Shown: positions 5,719 through 14,736, counted from the first letter of the stretch. The stretch is 15,413 bases of DNA from Erysipelotrichaceae bacterium (GCA_017405675.1 JAFRAB010000022.1:1-15413), one strand, 5' to 3'. The notes: a model not told the origin generated them from the sequence alone. Program-made: numbers and translations.

Positions 5719-7264
5719 AAGGCTTCTGGTATCCTTCTTCCAGTGTTTCATGTGTTTTGCGGTCTACCCTGACTTTTCTTATCTTTTCAGGAGCTATTCC
5801 CTTTTCGACCCAGTCAATCAACGCCTTCATGCCATCAGAAACCGTTAAACCAGGACCATTGCCCCAGCAGTTACCATGACTGTCACCGGGAGTAATGTAC
5901 ATTCTGCAGAAATCATTCAGTTTTTCTTTTCCAAAATGATTTTCAAGCTTTTTATAGTAATCAATCGTACCTTCCGTAGGGATCAGAGGATCATCCATGC
6001 CATGGTCCATAATCAGCTTGCCGCCATGTCTGACAAATGCATCTATCTCGGGATCGTTGCTGAAGCAGTCAGAAAACTTCTGCGCTCCAATATCATATAG
6101 TTTCTCCAGCATTTCCTGATCGATTTCCTTATAACTGAATCTCCTGTCTTCCAGGATCCATCTGGCATAATAATCAGCTAAGATGAACGGTTTAATTTTT
6201 TTATTATTGAACAAAGGATAGTAATATGCACCTATGGGAATGTTGACATTCCAGTTTTTCGAACCCGCATAATAACCATACCACAGGAAATCTCCTTTTT
6301 CAGTATGCGGGCCTTTCCATATTTCATTCATTACTTCTGCATCTGTTTCCGTAATGATTCCTTTCCCAAACGATTTGCCAATAAGCTTGCGGGCATCAAA
6401 TTCAATTCTTCCCTCGTACTTATAGTATTCTGCATCACCGCCATAAGCCTTATGTACCTCACGAATGAAGAAATCATTTTTCTCTGCAGAGATAAAATTA
6501 TTGTATTTTTTCATGACAACAAGCGGCCAGAAGCCACCCAGAAGAAACTGATGCCAGTTAATAGCCGGACAAACTGCCCAGACACCGTCATAATCATCTG
6601 GATATCTCTGTACTTCCGTCAGGCTCTGTCTGCCGCCACCACTGCCTCCATTCATATATGAATACCTGACTTTACGGCCATGTATTATCTCAGTTACAGC
6701 CTTACCGAAAACGGTCATGTCATGAGTTGATCTGTGAAGCCAGTTATCATAGATTTCACGGTCAACACTGCCATCATCCCTGACGGTAAGATCCTTAAGA
6801 CCCTTCTGATTATTTGCGTTTACTGTAGCAGCTGAAAAACCATTAACTACTGCCAGAGGAACTGTCCAGCCTCTCTGCGTATTATCAGGATATGTCAGAT
6901 AGCTCTTTCCACCAGTAGCTGTTCCCCCGCCTGCCGTGCCGGCAAAACGGTCATTCCAGGCAACAGGTGTCCATACAGTTATTTCTTCTTCATGCTGACC
7001 CGTGGAGTGTGTCATTTCTATTTCATAGAATTCAGGCAGATTATCTATAAGGGTTCTTGAACCCCATATTCTTTCAGCAATATTTGGTTTTTTACCGTAG
7101 CAGCCATCTTTATATAAAGTGATTTTCAGCACAGGAAAAATCTCTTCCGGAAACAGTTTCTGTAACTCATGACGTATATATGCTTCATTAGCTCTTTCAC
7201 TGATGCCTTCAGTTCTTTTTAAAGAGGAAGTATCCATGAAAATGTAATTATCTCTTTCCTGCAT
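5705..7264 (-). CDS. Tannase/feruloyl-esterase-family hydrolase
   Basis: A 519-residue member of the tannase/feruloyl esterase family (Pfam 07519 type), an alpha/beta hydrolase expected to split ester bonds to phenolic acids. Seen in order: TVWTPVAWNDRFAGTAGGG (about 96-114), the nucleophile region YMNGGSGGGRQS with Ser208, the aspartate region MDHGMDDPLIP (D425), and the histidine region PGDSHGNCWGNGPG (H463). Classical members have a Cys beside the serine and another beside the histidine joined by a disulfide (the CS-D-HC motif). Here the first is Gly and the second is shifted (C466), consistent with a cytoplasmic enzyme. No signal peptide. The ATG at 7264 has AGGAG seven bases upstream and is preferred to 7306. 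It overlaps the previous gene by 17 bases. Substrate unproven. Confidence 0.85.
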   Translation of the reverse strand: MQERDNYIFMDTSSLKRTEGISERANEAYIRHELQKLFPEEIFPVLKITLYKDGCYGKKPNIAERIWGSRTLIDNLPEFYEIEMTHSTGQHEEEITVWTPVAWNDRFAGTAGGGTATGGKSYLTYPDNTQRGWTVPLAVVNGFSAATVNANNQKGLKDLTVRDDGSVDREIYDNWLHRSTHDMTVFGKAVTEIIHGRKVRYSYMNGGSGGGRQSLTEVQRYPDDYDGVWAVCPAINWHQFLLGGFWPLVVMKKYNNFISAEKNDFFIREVHKAYGGDAEYYKYEGRIEFDARKLIGKSFGKGIITETDAEVMNEIWKGPHTEKGDFLWYGYYAGSKNWNVNIPIGAYYYPLFNNKKIKPFILADYYARWILEDRRFSYKEIDQEMLEKLYDIGAQKFSDCFSNDPEIDAFVRHGGKLIMDHGMDDPLIPTEGTIDYYKKLENHFGKEKLNDFCRMYITPGDSHGNCWGNGPGLTVSDGMKALIDWVEKGIAPEKIRKVRVDRKTHETLEEGYQKPYESE

Positions 7265-8465
7265 CTGTTTTCTCCTGTCCCCAGTTCTTAAAAACAAGTT
7301 CTTCAACTTTACTGCTTACATAAGAAGAAGCACCATCAAGGTCACTCCTGTTTGTCATGAATACAGCTTCAAGTCCATCTTCCGGAGAGACAAAGAAGTG
7401 TGTTCCAAAAGCTCCGCTCCATCCATAGGTTCCTTTTGTGGCTGCACTATGCGCCTTATCAGGATCCATTCTGATCTTCACTCCTAATCCCCAGGTAAGT
7501 CCGGGATCCTTTTCCAGGTATTCATATGCCCCGGGGCTATGTACCAGTTCTATTGTCTGTGACTCAAACACTTTCTTACCATTGTAAACACCGTTGTTCA
7601 GCAACATTCTGGCAAAGTGTTCATAATCCTCAGCCGTTGAATACAAACCTCCGGATCCGGCTTCATAACTCTCAGGCACCATATTCATCACACCGTAAAG
7701 ATCTTCCTTACTGTCCGTTACATTAACAAGTTTTTTCTTCAGTTTATATACATTTACCAGTCTGTTTCTCATATCTTCATTCAGAAAAAATGAAGTACTG
7801 TTCATTTCCAGAGGCTGGCATATTTCCCTCTGCATGAATGATTCCAGGCTTTCTCCTGATATGACAGATACCAGATGGCCCAGAACGTTAAAACCGGCCA
7901 GAGGTGAATAATTTGTATCTGTTCCGGGCTGAAAATCCAGAAGACTTCTGCTGTATCTTTCAGTATCCTCTTTTAATGAGGATGTCGGCTTCTTTTTGTT
8001 TTTATACAGATCCAGTAATCCTATCATGCCCTGCTGAAGACCCGACGAATGTGATAACAGGTCTCTTACCGTTACCGATCTGTTTTTTGTTTCACTTTTC
8101 ACCTTATCCTTTGAATATGTCAGAAGGTACTTTAACAATTTTAATCTATTCACGGAAAACTCATACTGTCCTGCCAAAGCAACCTTCTGTTCAGCAAATT
8201 CCGGCAGATACTTTTCAATCGGATCATCCAGATCAAGTTTTCCCTGTTCAACAAGTTTCATGACGCACATGGCAGTTACAGGCTTACTCATGCTCATCAT
8301 GCGGAAAACACTGTCATAGCTGACAGGTGTTCCATCTTCCAGGCTGCTGTAACCCCACTTGTTTCTATATGTTATTTCACCGTTTTTATAAACAATAAGT
8401 ATGGCGTTTGCCAGCACGCCGTCATCAATGTATTTCTGCATTATTTCATTAATCTCATTATTCAT
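7248..8465 (-). CDS. Serine hydrolase, beta-lactamase-fold esterase (class C-like)
   Basis: A 405-residue protein of the beta-lactamase/EstB esterase superfamily. The catalytic S-x-x-K motif is SMSK (S58, K61), within FRMMSMSKPVTA. The second motif, normally Y-x-N, reads Y-S-P (Y185) in NYSPLAGFNVLG. Near the C-terminus GWSGAFGTHFFVSPEDG is typical of the esterase branch rather than of penicillin-hydrolysing enzymes. There is no signal peptide, which argues against antibiotic resistance and for a cytoplasmic esterase acting with the neighbouring hydrolases. The ATG at 8465 has AAAGG six to nine bases upstream and overlaps the previous stop by eight bases. A GTG three codons earlier is less likely. 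The residual function could be acetyl or aryl ester cleavage. Confidence 0.85.
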   Translation of the reverse strand: MNNEINEIMQKYIDDGVLANAILIVYKNGEITYRNKWGYSSLEDGTPVSYDSVFRMMSMSKPVTAMCVMKLVEQGKLDLDDPIEKYLPEFAEQKVALAGQYEFSVNRLKLLKYLLTYSKDKVKSETKNRSVTVRDLLSHSSGLQQGMIGLLDLYKNKKKPTSSLKEDTERYSRSLLDFQPGTDTNYSPLAGFNVLGHLVSVISGESLESFMQREICQPLEMNSTSFFLNEDMRNRLVNVYKLKKKLVNVTDSKEDLYGVMNMVPESYEAGSGGLYSTAEDYEHFARMLLNNGVYNGKKVFESQTIELVHSPGAYEYLEKDPGLTWGLGVKIRMDPDKAHSAATKGTYGWSGAFGTHFFVSPEDGLEAVFMTNRSDLDGASSYVSSKVEELVFKNWGQEKTDAGKR

Positions 8466-9438
8466 GATTAACACCTTTCAATAAAAAGCTGATGGCCTTC
8501 TCCACATAATTGTTTCCAGTGATCTTACTTCCAAGACCAAAGCCATGTCCGCCTTCCTGAAAACAGATGAATTCATTTCTGATTCCTCTGTCTTCCAGGG
8601 CTTTCTTCATTATGTCTGCATTTATTATTGGGACGGAATCATCATCCAGGCAGTAGGTATAAAAAGTCTGCGGAAATGACTCATCCATATTCATAATTAT
8701 GTCATATTTTTCAGCTGTTTTCGCAGTATCTGCAGCACCAAACAATCCCGCCATCATGAAATCTCTGACTTTCTGGTTTTCAAAGGTATCAAGAGAGATC
8801 AGTGGATACGCTAATAGCAACCCTTTCGGCTGACTGACACCATAATGTGCTGCCCCGACACTGTTTAGAGAAAAGCAGGAGACCAGATGTCCACCCGCGG
8901 AAAATCCTGCCAGAAAATACTTCTCATGATCAAGGCTGAATTCTTCATTATCTCCTATGAATTTAATGGCCAGTGCCAGATCTGCCAGAGGCTGAGGCAT
9001 TAAGCCACTTACAAAACTTTCTGCTGTAGCCACATGATAACTGAGGCAGAAACAGTCGAAGCCCATTTCATTCAGCTTTGCGGCCACAGGTAAGGATTCC
9101 ACCATCGTACATACACTGCCATATGCACCGCCTGCACAGAGGATAAAGTAATATTCACTTTTCCTGTCATCAGATGGAAGATAAATCAGATTACCTCCGT
9201 CTTTTAATTCATAAACATACTGAATTCCTGAAGCAGCAATCTTTGACAAGCGGTTAAGACCATATGAAATGTCTTCAGAATCCCAGGCAGGATACTCTGC
9301 CTGCAGATCATTCAGTGTTCTTCTTCCCTGTTCACCGCTGAACTGCTCATTCCACCCAGTAATGAACAGATTTTTCATATCCTTTAATTCGGACAAATCA
9401 TTAAGCTCTTCCAGAGTAATGTTACCGTTTATTACCAT
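8458..9438 (-). CDS. Alpha/beta-hydrolase, esterase/lipase (acetyl-esterase-like)
   Basis: A 326-residue alpha/beta hydrolase of the esterase/lipase type. It has the oxyanion glycine motif CAGGAYG (about 101-107), the nucleophile elbow GFSAGGH (Ser180), an acidic triad member in CLDDDSVP (about 265-267) and the histidine in EGGHGFG (H298). The first 90 residues are an extra acidic, helical region before the core. No signal peptide, so cytoplasmic. It is probably a carbohydrate or phenolic-glycoside deacylase given its place between a rhamnosidase and two further esterases. The start overlaps the rhamnosidase stop by seven bases and has only a weak ribosome site, so translation is likely coupled. 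Confidence 0.85.
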   Translation of the reverse strand: MVINGNITLEELNDLSELKDMKNLFITGWNEQFSGEQGRRTLNDLQAEYPAWDSEDISYGLNRLSKIAASGIQYVYELKDGGNLIYLPSDDRKSEYYFILCAGGAYGSVCTMVESLPVAAKLNEMGFDCFCLSYHVATAESFVSGLMPQPLADLALAIKFIGDNEEFSLDHEKYFLAGFSAGGHLVSCFSLNSVGAAHYGVSQPKGLLLAYPLISLDTFENQKVRDFMMAGLFGAADTAKTAEKYDIIMNMDESFPQTFYTYCLDDDSVPIINADIMKKALEDRGIRNEFICFQEGGHGFGLGSKITGNNYVEKAISFLLKGVNHE

Positions 9439-12032
9439 TGATATTTACCGCTGCCCACTTTGTGGCATTCACCTTTCCAGTATATCTCTGCAGTTGTATT
9501 GCAGGGAATGTTAACAGAAATTGTATTATTGTTTACTCCCATTTCAATTAACCCGTTTTCTGACAGAATGCTGCGGTAAAGACTGTCAAAGCCATAATCC
9601 ATGTCAGGGTCAATGACCAGATGTCTGAATCCGGTATCGCCATGAATCCCGCATACTTCATGGAACAGATAGTCATCAACAACCCCAAAGGCATAATGAT
9701 CATAACTGGTCTGATTTGGTGTACCGTCTGTTTCAATGGCATTCCAGTTTTCCCATATCGTTGTAGCACCCATTTTAACTTCATAGAGCCATGACGGCAT
9801 TTCATCACTCAAAAGAATGCCCTTAGCCAGATCATGACGTCCGATCTTATCCAGTACATCAAGTATAAACGGTGTCGCAAGGAATCCTGTTGCCAGCCTT
9901 CCATTGTTTTCCTCAATCAGTTCAATCAGCTTCTGCTCATATTGTTCTTTCAGTTTACCATCTGTCAAATCGAATGCCAGTGCCAGTATGTATCTTCCCA
10001 TGTAGGAGTCGTATTCATTATGAATATTCAGCACTTCTTCCTGAATGGCTCTCTTCATTTTCTGACAGATGTCCATGTAATACGTGTTGTCTTCCCCGAG
10101 TATCTGCTGAATCTCAGCAAACAGCTTTATTGTCTGATATCCAAACATCGGAGCCGTATACCAGGAAGTCTCTCTGGTTATCTCAAAACCGGGTACTACA
10201 TGTCCATAGACCAGCCACTCTCCAAAATGAAAGCCGGTATTCCACAGATATCTGTCGTTAGCAGCGTTTTCAATGTTTTCATTACGGCGTGAAGCAGCAG
10301 TAAAGATAATATTGTCTGCCCACTTCTTCATCGGCTCATAATATCTTCTGAGAATACCTCTGTCACCGCTGATCTGATAGATGGCATATGGCAGCCAGAC
10401 CATGGCATCAGACCAGCCTGCTACACCGGCTTTGCGTTCTTCATAATGCTTACCGTCATCCTTAGGCAACATGTCATCAATAATGCCCGTAGGCTTAGAA
10501 TCGTCAAAATCCTTCATGGTCTTATTAACCACAAACTCATACAGCTTTGTATATGGAGATACGATTGGCACAGCACCGTTATCATACTGATCATGTTTTA
10601 ACCCATTCAGCCAACTTTCATAAAACGGCAGCATACCCTCATTTAAAAGAGAGGTCTTACCGTAGATGAGGACATCACCGGTCCAACCGGCCTTTTCCCT
10701 CTGCGGGCAGTCTGTCGGTATGGACATCGTATTATTTCGTTGCGAATATCTGATGTTTTCATAAAGACGGTTAAATCTTTCGTCAGAACAGCGAAAACTG
10801 CCGATATTCTCCTTAGCAGTGGAATAAAGTCTGGCTGTGATGTCAGCTTCAGATATGTTATCAAGTCCGCTTATTCTGACATAACGGAAGCCATGGAAAG
10901 TAAACATCGGTTCATACCAGCCTTCTTTACCGTCACAGATGACAATGTCACGCTGTCTTGCGGACAATGCTGCAAAATAGTTTCCATCCCTGTCGAGTAC
11001 TTCAGTATGTTCAAGTGTAACTTTCTTTTTGGACCCCTCCTTCAGATGTATCCGGCATCTTCCGGCAATGACCTGTCCAAAATCAACAATCAGCTCGTTT
11101 TTCGGAGATTTGAATATGTTAACCGGTTGGAACTCTTCAACTGCCTTTACCGGTTCCATTTTCTGTGCACAAAGCTGGCTGTAACCATAATCTTTTATAC
11201 CAGCTGCTCTGATTTCACCGTATGGTTTCGTGAGATCGATCATTTCCCCTACATACAGGTCTGAATAGATTATATTTGTTTCCTGACATGTTTCTGTTCC
11301 GTCAGAACATTTTATTTCGTTACTGCCGTCTTCATAACTGATCATAAGCTGATACAGTAATGCCGGTTTAAGTACATGACTTCCTACTGTGGCAGTCTGC
11401 TGATTAAAATACCAGCCGTCTCCCACCAGAAATTCCAGTTCATTTATTCCAGTGTTCAGCATTTCAGTAACATCATAAGTCTGATAATACAGCACACTGG
11501 CATAAGCAGTGAATTCAGGTGCGAATTCTCTGTCATCAATTCTCTCACCATTCAGCAAAGGTCTGTAAACCCCGTAACAGGTCGCATACAGTTTCGCTCT
11601 TTTAACGGTTTTATTTACAGTGATATTTCTTTTAAATGATAGTACGGGATTCATTATTCCATCCGATAACATGTGATGTTCGTTTCTTTCAAACGGACAC
11701 TCTATCCATTCTGCTTTCCAGTCAACTGCAAACAAACCTGTTTCAAAATAAGACTGTCCAGTTGCCTGTTCACCATGGTTATTCCATGAAGTGACAGTCA
11801 CATCGTATCTCTTATTTGATTCAAGCGTGTCTCCTTCATATGGAAGGAAAGATGTTGAACTTCCTTCTCTTTTACCACTGTTCCAGTATTCCCTGCCTTC
11901 AGAAGAAACGGTGATCTGCCAGAATACAGTAAACACATTCTGGTAATCTGATACAACATGGAAAGAGAATTCAGGGTCCGTATCTATTGTCGGATGATCC
12001 AGATGGTTTATTCTTATATGCCTGATTTCCAT
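9432..12032 (-). CDS. Alpha-L-rhamnosidase, glycoside hydrolase family 78
   Basis: An 866-residue inverting GH78 enzyme of usual length that removes terminal alpha-L-rhamnose. Domain order: N-terminal fibronectin-like domain (about 1-100), beta-sandwich sugar-binding domain with NGERIDDREF and VGDGWYFN (about 105-300), a further sandwich, the (alpha/alpha)6 catalytic barrel (about 410-780) and a C-terminal sandwich. The diagnostic motif TDCPQREKAGWTGD supplies D441, E446 and D453, and GATTIWENWN supplies E761. These match the four acidic active-site residues known from the Bacillus GL1 enzyme. No signal peptide, so it acts on imported substrate. Its ATG lies ten bases after the transporter stop, with AGGA eight bases upstream. 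No rhamnose-breakdown genes are in the window. Confidence 0.95.
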   Translation of the reverse strand: MEIRHIRINHLDHPTIDTDPEFSFHVVSDYQNVFTVFWQITVSSEGREYWNSGKREGSSTSFLPYEGDTLESNKRYDVTVTSWNNHGEQATGQSYFETGLFAVDWKAEWIECPFERNEHHMLSDGIMNPVLSFKRNITVNKTVKRAKLYATCYGVYRPLLNGERIDDREFAPEFTAYASVLYYQTYDVTEMLNTGINELEFLVGDGWYFNQQTATVGSHVLKPALLYQLMISYEDGSNEIKCSDGTETCQETNIIYSDLYVGEMIDLTKPYGEIRAAGIKDYGYSQLCAQKMEPVKAVEEFQPVNIFKSPKNELIVDFGQVIAGRCRIHLKEGSKKKVTLEHTEVLDRDGNYFAALSARQRDIVICDGKEGWYEPMFTFHGFRYVRISGLDNISEADITARLYSTAKENIGSFRCSDERFNRLYENIRYSQRNNTMSIPTDCPQREKAGWTGDVLIYGKTSLLNEGMLPFYESWLNGLKHDQYDNGAVPIVSPYTKLYEFVVNKTMKDFDDSKPTGIIDDMLPKDDGKHYEERKAGVAGWSDAMVWLPYAIYQISGDRGILRRYYEPMKKWADNIIFTAASRRNENIENAANDRYLWNTGFHFGEWLVYGHVVPGFEITRETSWYTAPMFGYQTIKLFAEIQQILGEDNTYYMDICQKMKRAIQEEVLNIHNEYDSYMGRYILALAFDLTDGKLKEQYEQKLIELIEENNGRLATGFLATPFILDVLDKIGRHDLAKGILLSDEMPSWLYEVKMGATTIWENWNAIETDGTPNQTSYDHYAFGVVDDYLFHEVCGIHGDTGFRHLVIDPDMDYGFDSLYRSILSENGLIEMGVNNNTISVNIPCNTTAEIYWKGECHKVGSGKYQW

Positions 12033-12042
12033 GTTGTTAATC

Positions 12043-13521
12043 CTAATATTTTCTGCTTAAGAGACTTTCACATTCTTCTCTGGTGATTTCTCCGGCATTA
12101 CATTTAGCCATCAGCTGTGCATCCTTATCATCAAGCTTATAGAATCCCATGACCGCAATCGCTACGATCTGTCCCAAGGCCGGGATAAGCATGTATACGA
12201 TCCACAGAAGGTTAAGAGCACTCTGCGGCTGCTGAACATTTAATGCAGCAAGTTCTTCGAAACTCTCTGCTTCAACTGCAACCCAGTCAGACAGGCCAAG
12301 AATAAACAGGCCGAGAGAAGCGGATATGCTGGTTGTCAGTTTATTGATAAATGCGTTTAATGAGAAGAAGATGCCTGAGCAGTCTTTTCCTGTCTTATAT
12401 CTGGTATATTCAATTGTATCAGGTGTCAGAAAACTCTTGGCAATAACACCAACGTTACCAGGTACTGCCTGTAATACCAGCAGTATTGTAATAAGCGTAA
12501 AGTAATGATATCCGACAAAATAGATCATGGCATAGATGAATGCTCCTGATAAAGCACCAATCATGTATACCTTCTTCTTGCCAAACTTGTTTGTCAGCTT
12601 GGTAGTATTCAATTGGGCTATTGTCTGAGGAATGAAGGCCAGAGCAATCGGAATGATCAGGATCAGTGAATCACCATACAGATAATACGATGCATATGTT
12701 CCTAATGAGCTTCCTGTCTGCAAGGCACCGTAAATAAGCGTAGAAAGAAGAATGACGAACATGTAACGGTTTGTCTTGACGCATTCTATCATGTCCCTGA
12801 AAGTATAGTGTTCAGCACTGCCTTCCTCTTCTGTATTCTTTAATTCAACGTTATGTTCCTTAACACTTGTTGCCAATGGAAGCATCATGATGAAGAAGAT
12901 AACAGAAGATACGATGGCAACCATTCTCATTGATAATCCTACATGCTCACTTACCAGTGTCATCCAGATGATGCCTGCCAGTACCGTGGCAATAGCAGAC
13001 ATGATTCCTTTCAACTGGAGGATGCTGTCACGTTCTTCGGCATTATCAGTCAGAGAAACGATCATTGAATTCATTGGCACTTCTACTAATGTATATGTCA
13101 GGTCATAAAGCAGATAGGTTATCATGAACCAGATGATCTTAACAGTTTCTGAGGCTGACTGTGGCATCAGGAAAAACAGGACAGTAAATATTGGGAACAG
13201 GAAGAATGTTGCTCTGTACCATGGCAGATATCTTCCTTCTCCTGCCAGTTTTCCAAAAATCTTGCTGTTCTTAATGTTCAGTTTATCAACCAGAAAGCCG
13301 AAAACGACATCATCACAGGCATCAATAATCTTTACTACCAGAATTGCGGCTGATATTTTGACCAGGTTTATCCCCTGAAACAGCAGAAACAAAGTCATGA
13401 AGGCTGTAACTATGTATCCCTCCAATGTACGGCCAATATCGCCAATATAATAATTAATACGTTCTTTTTTGGTTGTCTTCCAACCTTCTCGGTTAACAGG
13501 TTTCTTTTCTTTCTTTTTCAT
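12043..13521 (-). CDS. GPH-family sugar:cation symporter (MFS_2)
   Basis: A 492-residue integral membrane protein with about twelve hydrophobic segments. It belongs to the glycoside-pentoside-hexuronide family, as shown by the N-terminal INYYIGDIGRTLEGY and the loop KIIDACDDVVFGFLVDK, equivalent to the conserved DA-x-DP-x-x-G region. It would import the glycoside or oligosaccharide with a cation for the five downstream enzymes. First gene of the operon. The ATG at 13521 has AAAGGGA just upstream; a longer start at 13551 has no ribosome site. Transporters of this family accompany rhamnosidases in other Bacillota, such as the Lactobacillus plantarum ram cluster. The exact substrate cannot be read from sequence. 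Confidence 0.9.
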   Translation of the reverse strand: MKKKEKKPVNREGWKTTKKERINYYIGDIGRTLEGYIVTAFMTLFLLFQGINLVKISAAILVVKIIDACDDVVFGFLVDKLNIKNSKIFGKLAGEGRYLPWYRATFFLFPIFTVLFFLMPQSASETVKIIWFMITYLLYDLTYTLVEVPMNSMIVSLTDNAEERDSILQLKGIMSAIATVLAGIIWMTLVSEHVGLSMRMVAIVSSVIFFIMMLPLATSVKEHNVELKNTEEEGSAEHYTFRDMIECVKTNRYMFVILLSTLIYGALQTGSSLGTYASYYLYGDSLILIIPIALAFIPQTIAQLNTTKLTNKFGKKKVYMIGALSGAFIYAMIYFVGYHYFTLITILLVLQAVPGNVGVIAKSFLTPDTIEYTRYKTGKDCSGIFFSLNAFINKLTTSISASLGLFILGLSDWVAVEAESFEELAALNVQQPQSALNLLWIVYMLIPALGQIVAIAVMGFYKLDDKDAQLMAKCNAGEITREECESLLSRKY

Positions 13522-13556
13522 ATTATCCCTTTCTTGACTGCAGATATTCATAACTG

Positions 13557-13625
13557 CTATAGTATCTGTAACAAGTGTAACACTATAGGTTATTCTAAAA
13601 AATAAAAACGGCCCAAACTGTAACA
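13557..13625. promoter_or_regulatory. Candidate operator region of the sugar operon
   Basis: An inverted repeat, CTATAGT (13557-13563) and ACTATAG (13582-13588), encloses two direct copies of TGTAACA (13567-13573 and 13576-13582). A third TGTAACA lies at 13619-13625 as part of the near-palindrome CTGTAACAG. This region lies between the transporter start and the IS1595-family element. Before that insertion it was shared with the divergent TetR-type gene. I could not place a convincing -35/-10 pair. The assignment as operator is inference from position and symmetry. Confidence 0.5.
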
Positions 13626-13630
13626 GACAA
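13623..13630. repeat. Target-site duplication of the IS1595-family element, left
   Basis: ACAGACAA, repeated exactly at 14834-14841. Eight bases is the usual IS1595-family duplication. Confidence 0.9.
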
Positions 13631-13657
13631 CGCTATTTTCAAGCAAATAGTTGATAA
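13631..13657. repeat. Inverted repeat of the IS1595-family element, left
   Basis: A 27-bp repeat beginning CGCTATTTTCAAGCAAATAG, perfectly complementary to 14807-14833. It contains the last codons and the stop of the transposase gene. Confidence 0.92.
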
Positions 13658-14736
13658 CTGAAGATACCATAATGGTATTCATGGTAAGCTTCATATAAGT
13701 TTATAGGCATCTCAATCCTACAAATAGTCCTGGTAAGAAGAGTAATAACCTTCTTCATAACGGTAATGTAAGTGTCAGATCTTCTGCGAATACCATCGAC
13801 TGTATATCTGAGTTTTTTAGCGAAAACCAGCCAATTAAGGTAATCAGGTAAGTGTCTGGTAGAAACACCGTGTTTCTTGTAGATCAGAGTTGCCAACTCC
13901 TGATGCAGCTGATTGACATCAGCTAAGGAATTTCCTTTAGGAGTCTTATATATCTGTCTGTTAGCTATGGCTGGTATACTGTCTGAGATCATCATGTTGT
14001 CTTTGGCAAAATTGATCAGTGCAGGCTTGCTATCAGTAATGAAGGTAGACCCCTTAGCGAAATAGCGCTTGAATTTAGAAAGTTTATCTTTATCTTCAGG
14101 GCCAAGACCGGCTATCTTGAATAATATGTTGTCCTTGTCATCAATGGCTGCCATTATGCACACCTTATGATGAGAGATACCCGAAAGACTCTTTCCAATA
14201 GTACTTCCCTTATGTTTGCCTCTTGGCTTTGATATTCTTGGCATATTTTCAGGTTTTGTACCTTTAAGATTGATCTTTACATAGGTAGGATCACATTCAA
14301 TATCCCCGGAAAGGACAATTCTTTCCTGAATATGACTAACTGCCGAATACAGTTTGTGTCTCATGCTGAAACAGGTCGTTACCGTTAATCCTGTAGCTAC
14401 AGACTGCTGTTCAAGTGTTAATCCATTCAATTCTCCTGCTATGAATAACATCCAGTCCGCAAAGCCTACTTTTGAGTGTTGAAACAGTGTCTTGGTGGTT
14501 GGAAGAAATACTCGGTGGCAGTTCTTACACAGATACTTCTGACGGTTCTTGGGATTAAAACCATTCTTAACTATGTGTTTACTATGACAGTGTGGACATT
14601 CCGTGACTTCACCCACAAGGTTATCATAGTTCTCGGTTTCCATTGTGATTCTTTCCTTATATAGCTGGTTTATATAGGAATGGATCATTTCGATTTCAAT
14701 TGGTGACATTGAGTACAGTTCCTGTTTGGTTATCAT
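13639..14736 (-). CDS. IS1595-family transposase (zinc ribbon plus ISXO2-like DDE domain)
   Basis: A 365-residue transposase. A zinc ribbon near the N-terminus has C47-P-H-C50 and C70-K-N-C73, followed by an HTH-like region (LNGLTLEQQSVATGLTV). The catalytic domain has the first aspartate in ECDPTYVK (D149) and the second in FITDSKPA (D235). The third position reads asparagine (N301) in DYLNWLVFAKK, instead of glutamate. DDN-type triads occur in part of this family, so this need not mean inactivity. The ATG at 14736 has GGAGGA about eight bases upstream and is preferred to a GTG at 14751. The stop codon falls inside the left inverted repeat, so the final residues are encoded by the repeat. 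Confidence 0.92.
   Translation of the reverse strand: MITKQELYSMSPIEIEMIHSYINQLYKERITMETENYDNLVGEVTECPHCHSKHIVKNGFNPKNRQKYLCKNCHRVFLPTTKTLFQHSKVGFADWMLFIAGELNGLTLEQQSVATGLTVTTCFSMRHKLYSAVSHIQERIVLSGDIECDPTYVKINLKGTKPENMPRISKPRGKHKGSTIGKSLSGISHHKVCIMAAIDDKDNILFKIAGLGPEDKDKLSKFKRYFAKGSTFITDSKPALINFAKDNMMISDSIPAIANRQIYKTPKGNSLADVNQLHQELATLIYKKHGVSTRHLPDYLNWLVFAKKLRYTVDGIRRRSDTYITVMKKVITLLTRTICRIEMPINLYEAYHEYHYGIFSYQLFA

Noticed and set aside
7248..8465. Beta-lactamase (antibiotic resistance) annotation for the SxxK protein
   Set aside because: It has no signal peptide, the Y-x-N motif is Y-S-P, the C-terminal motif is of the esterase type and it is embedded in a sugar/esterase operon.
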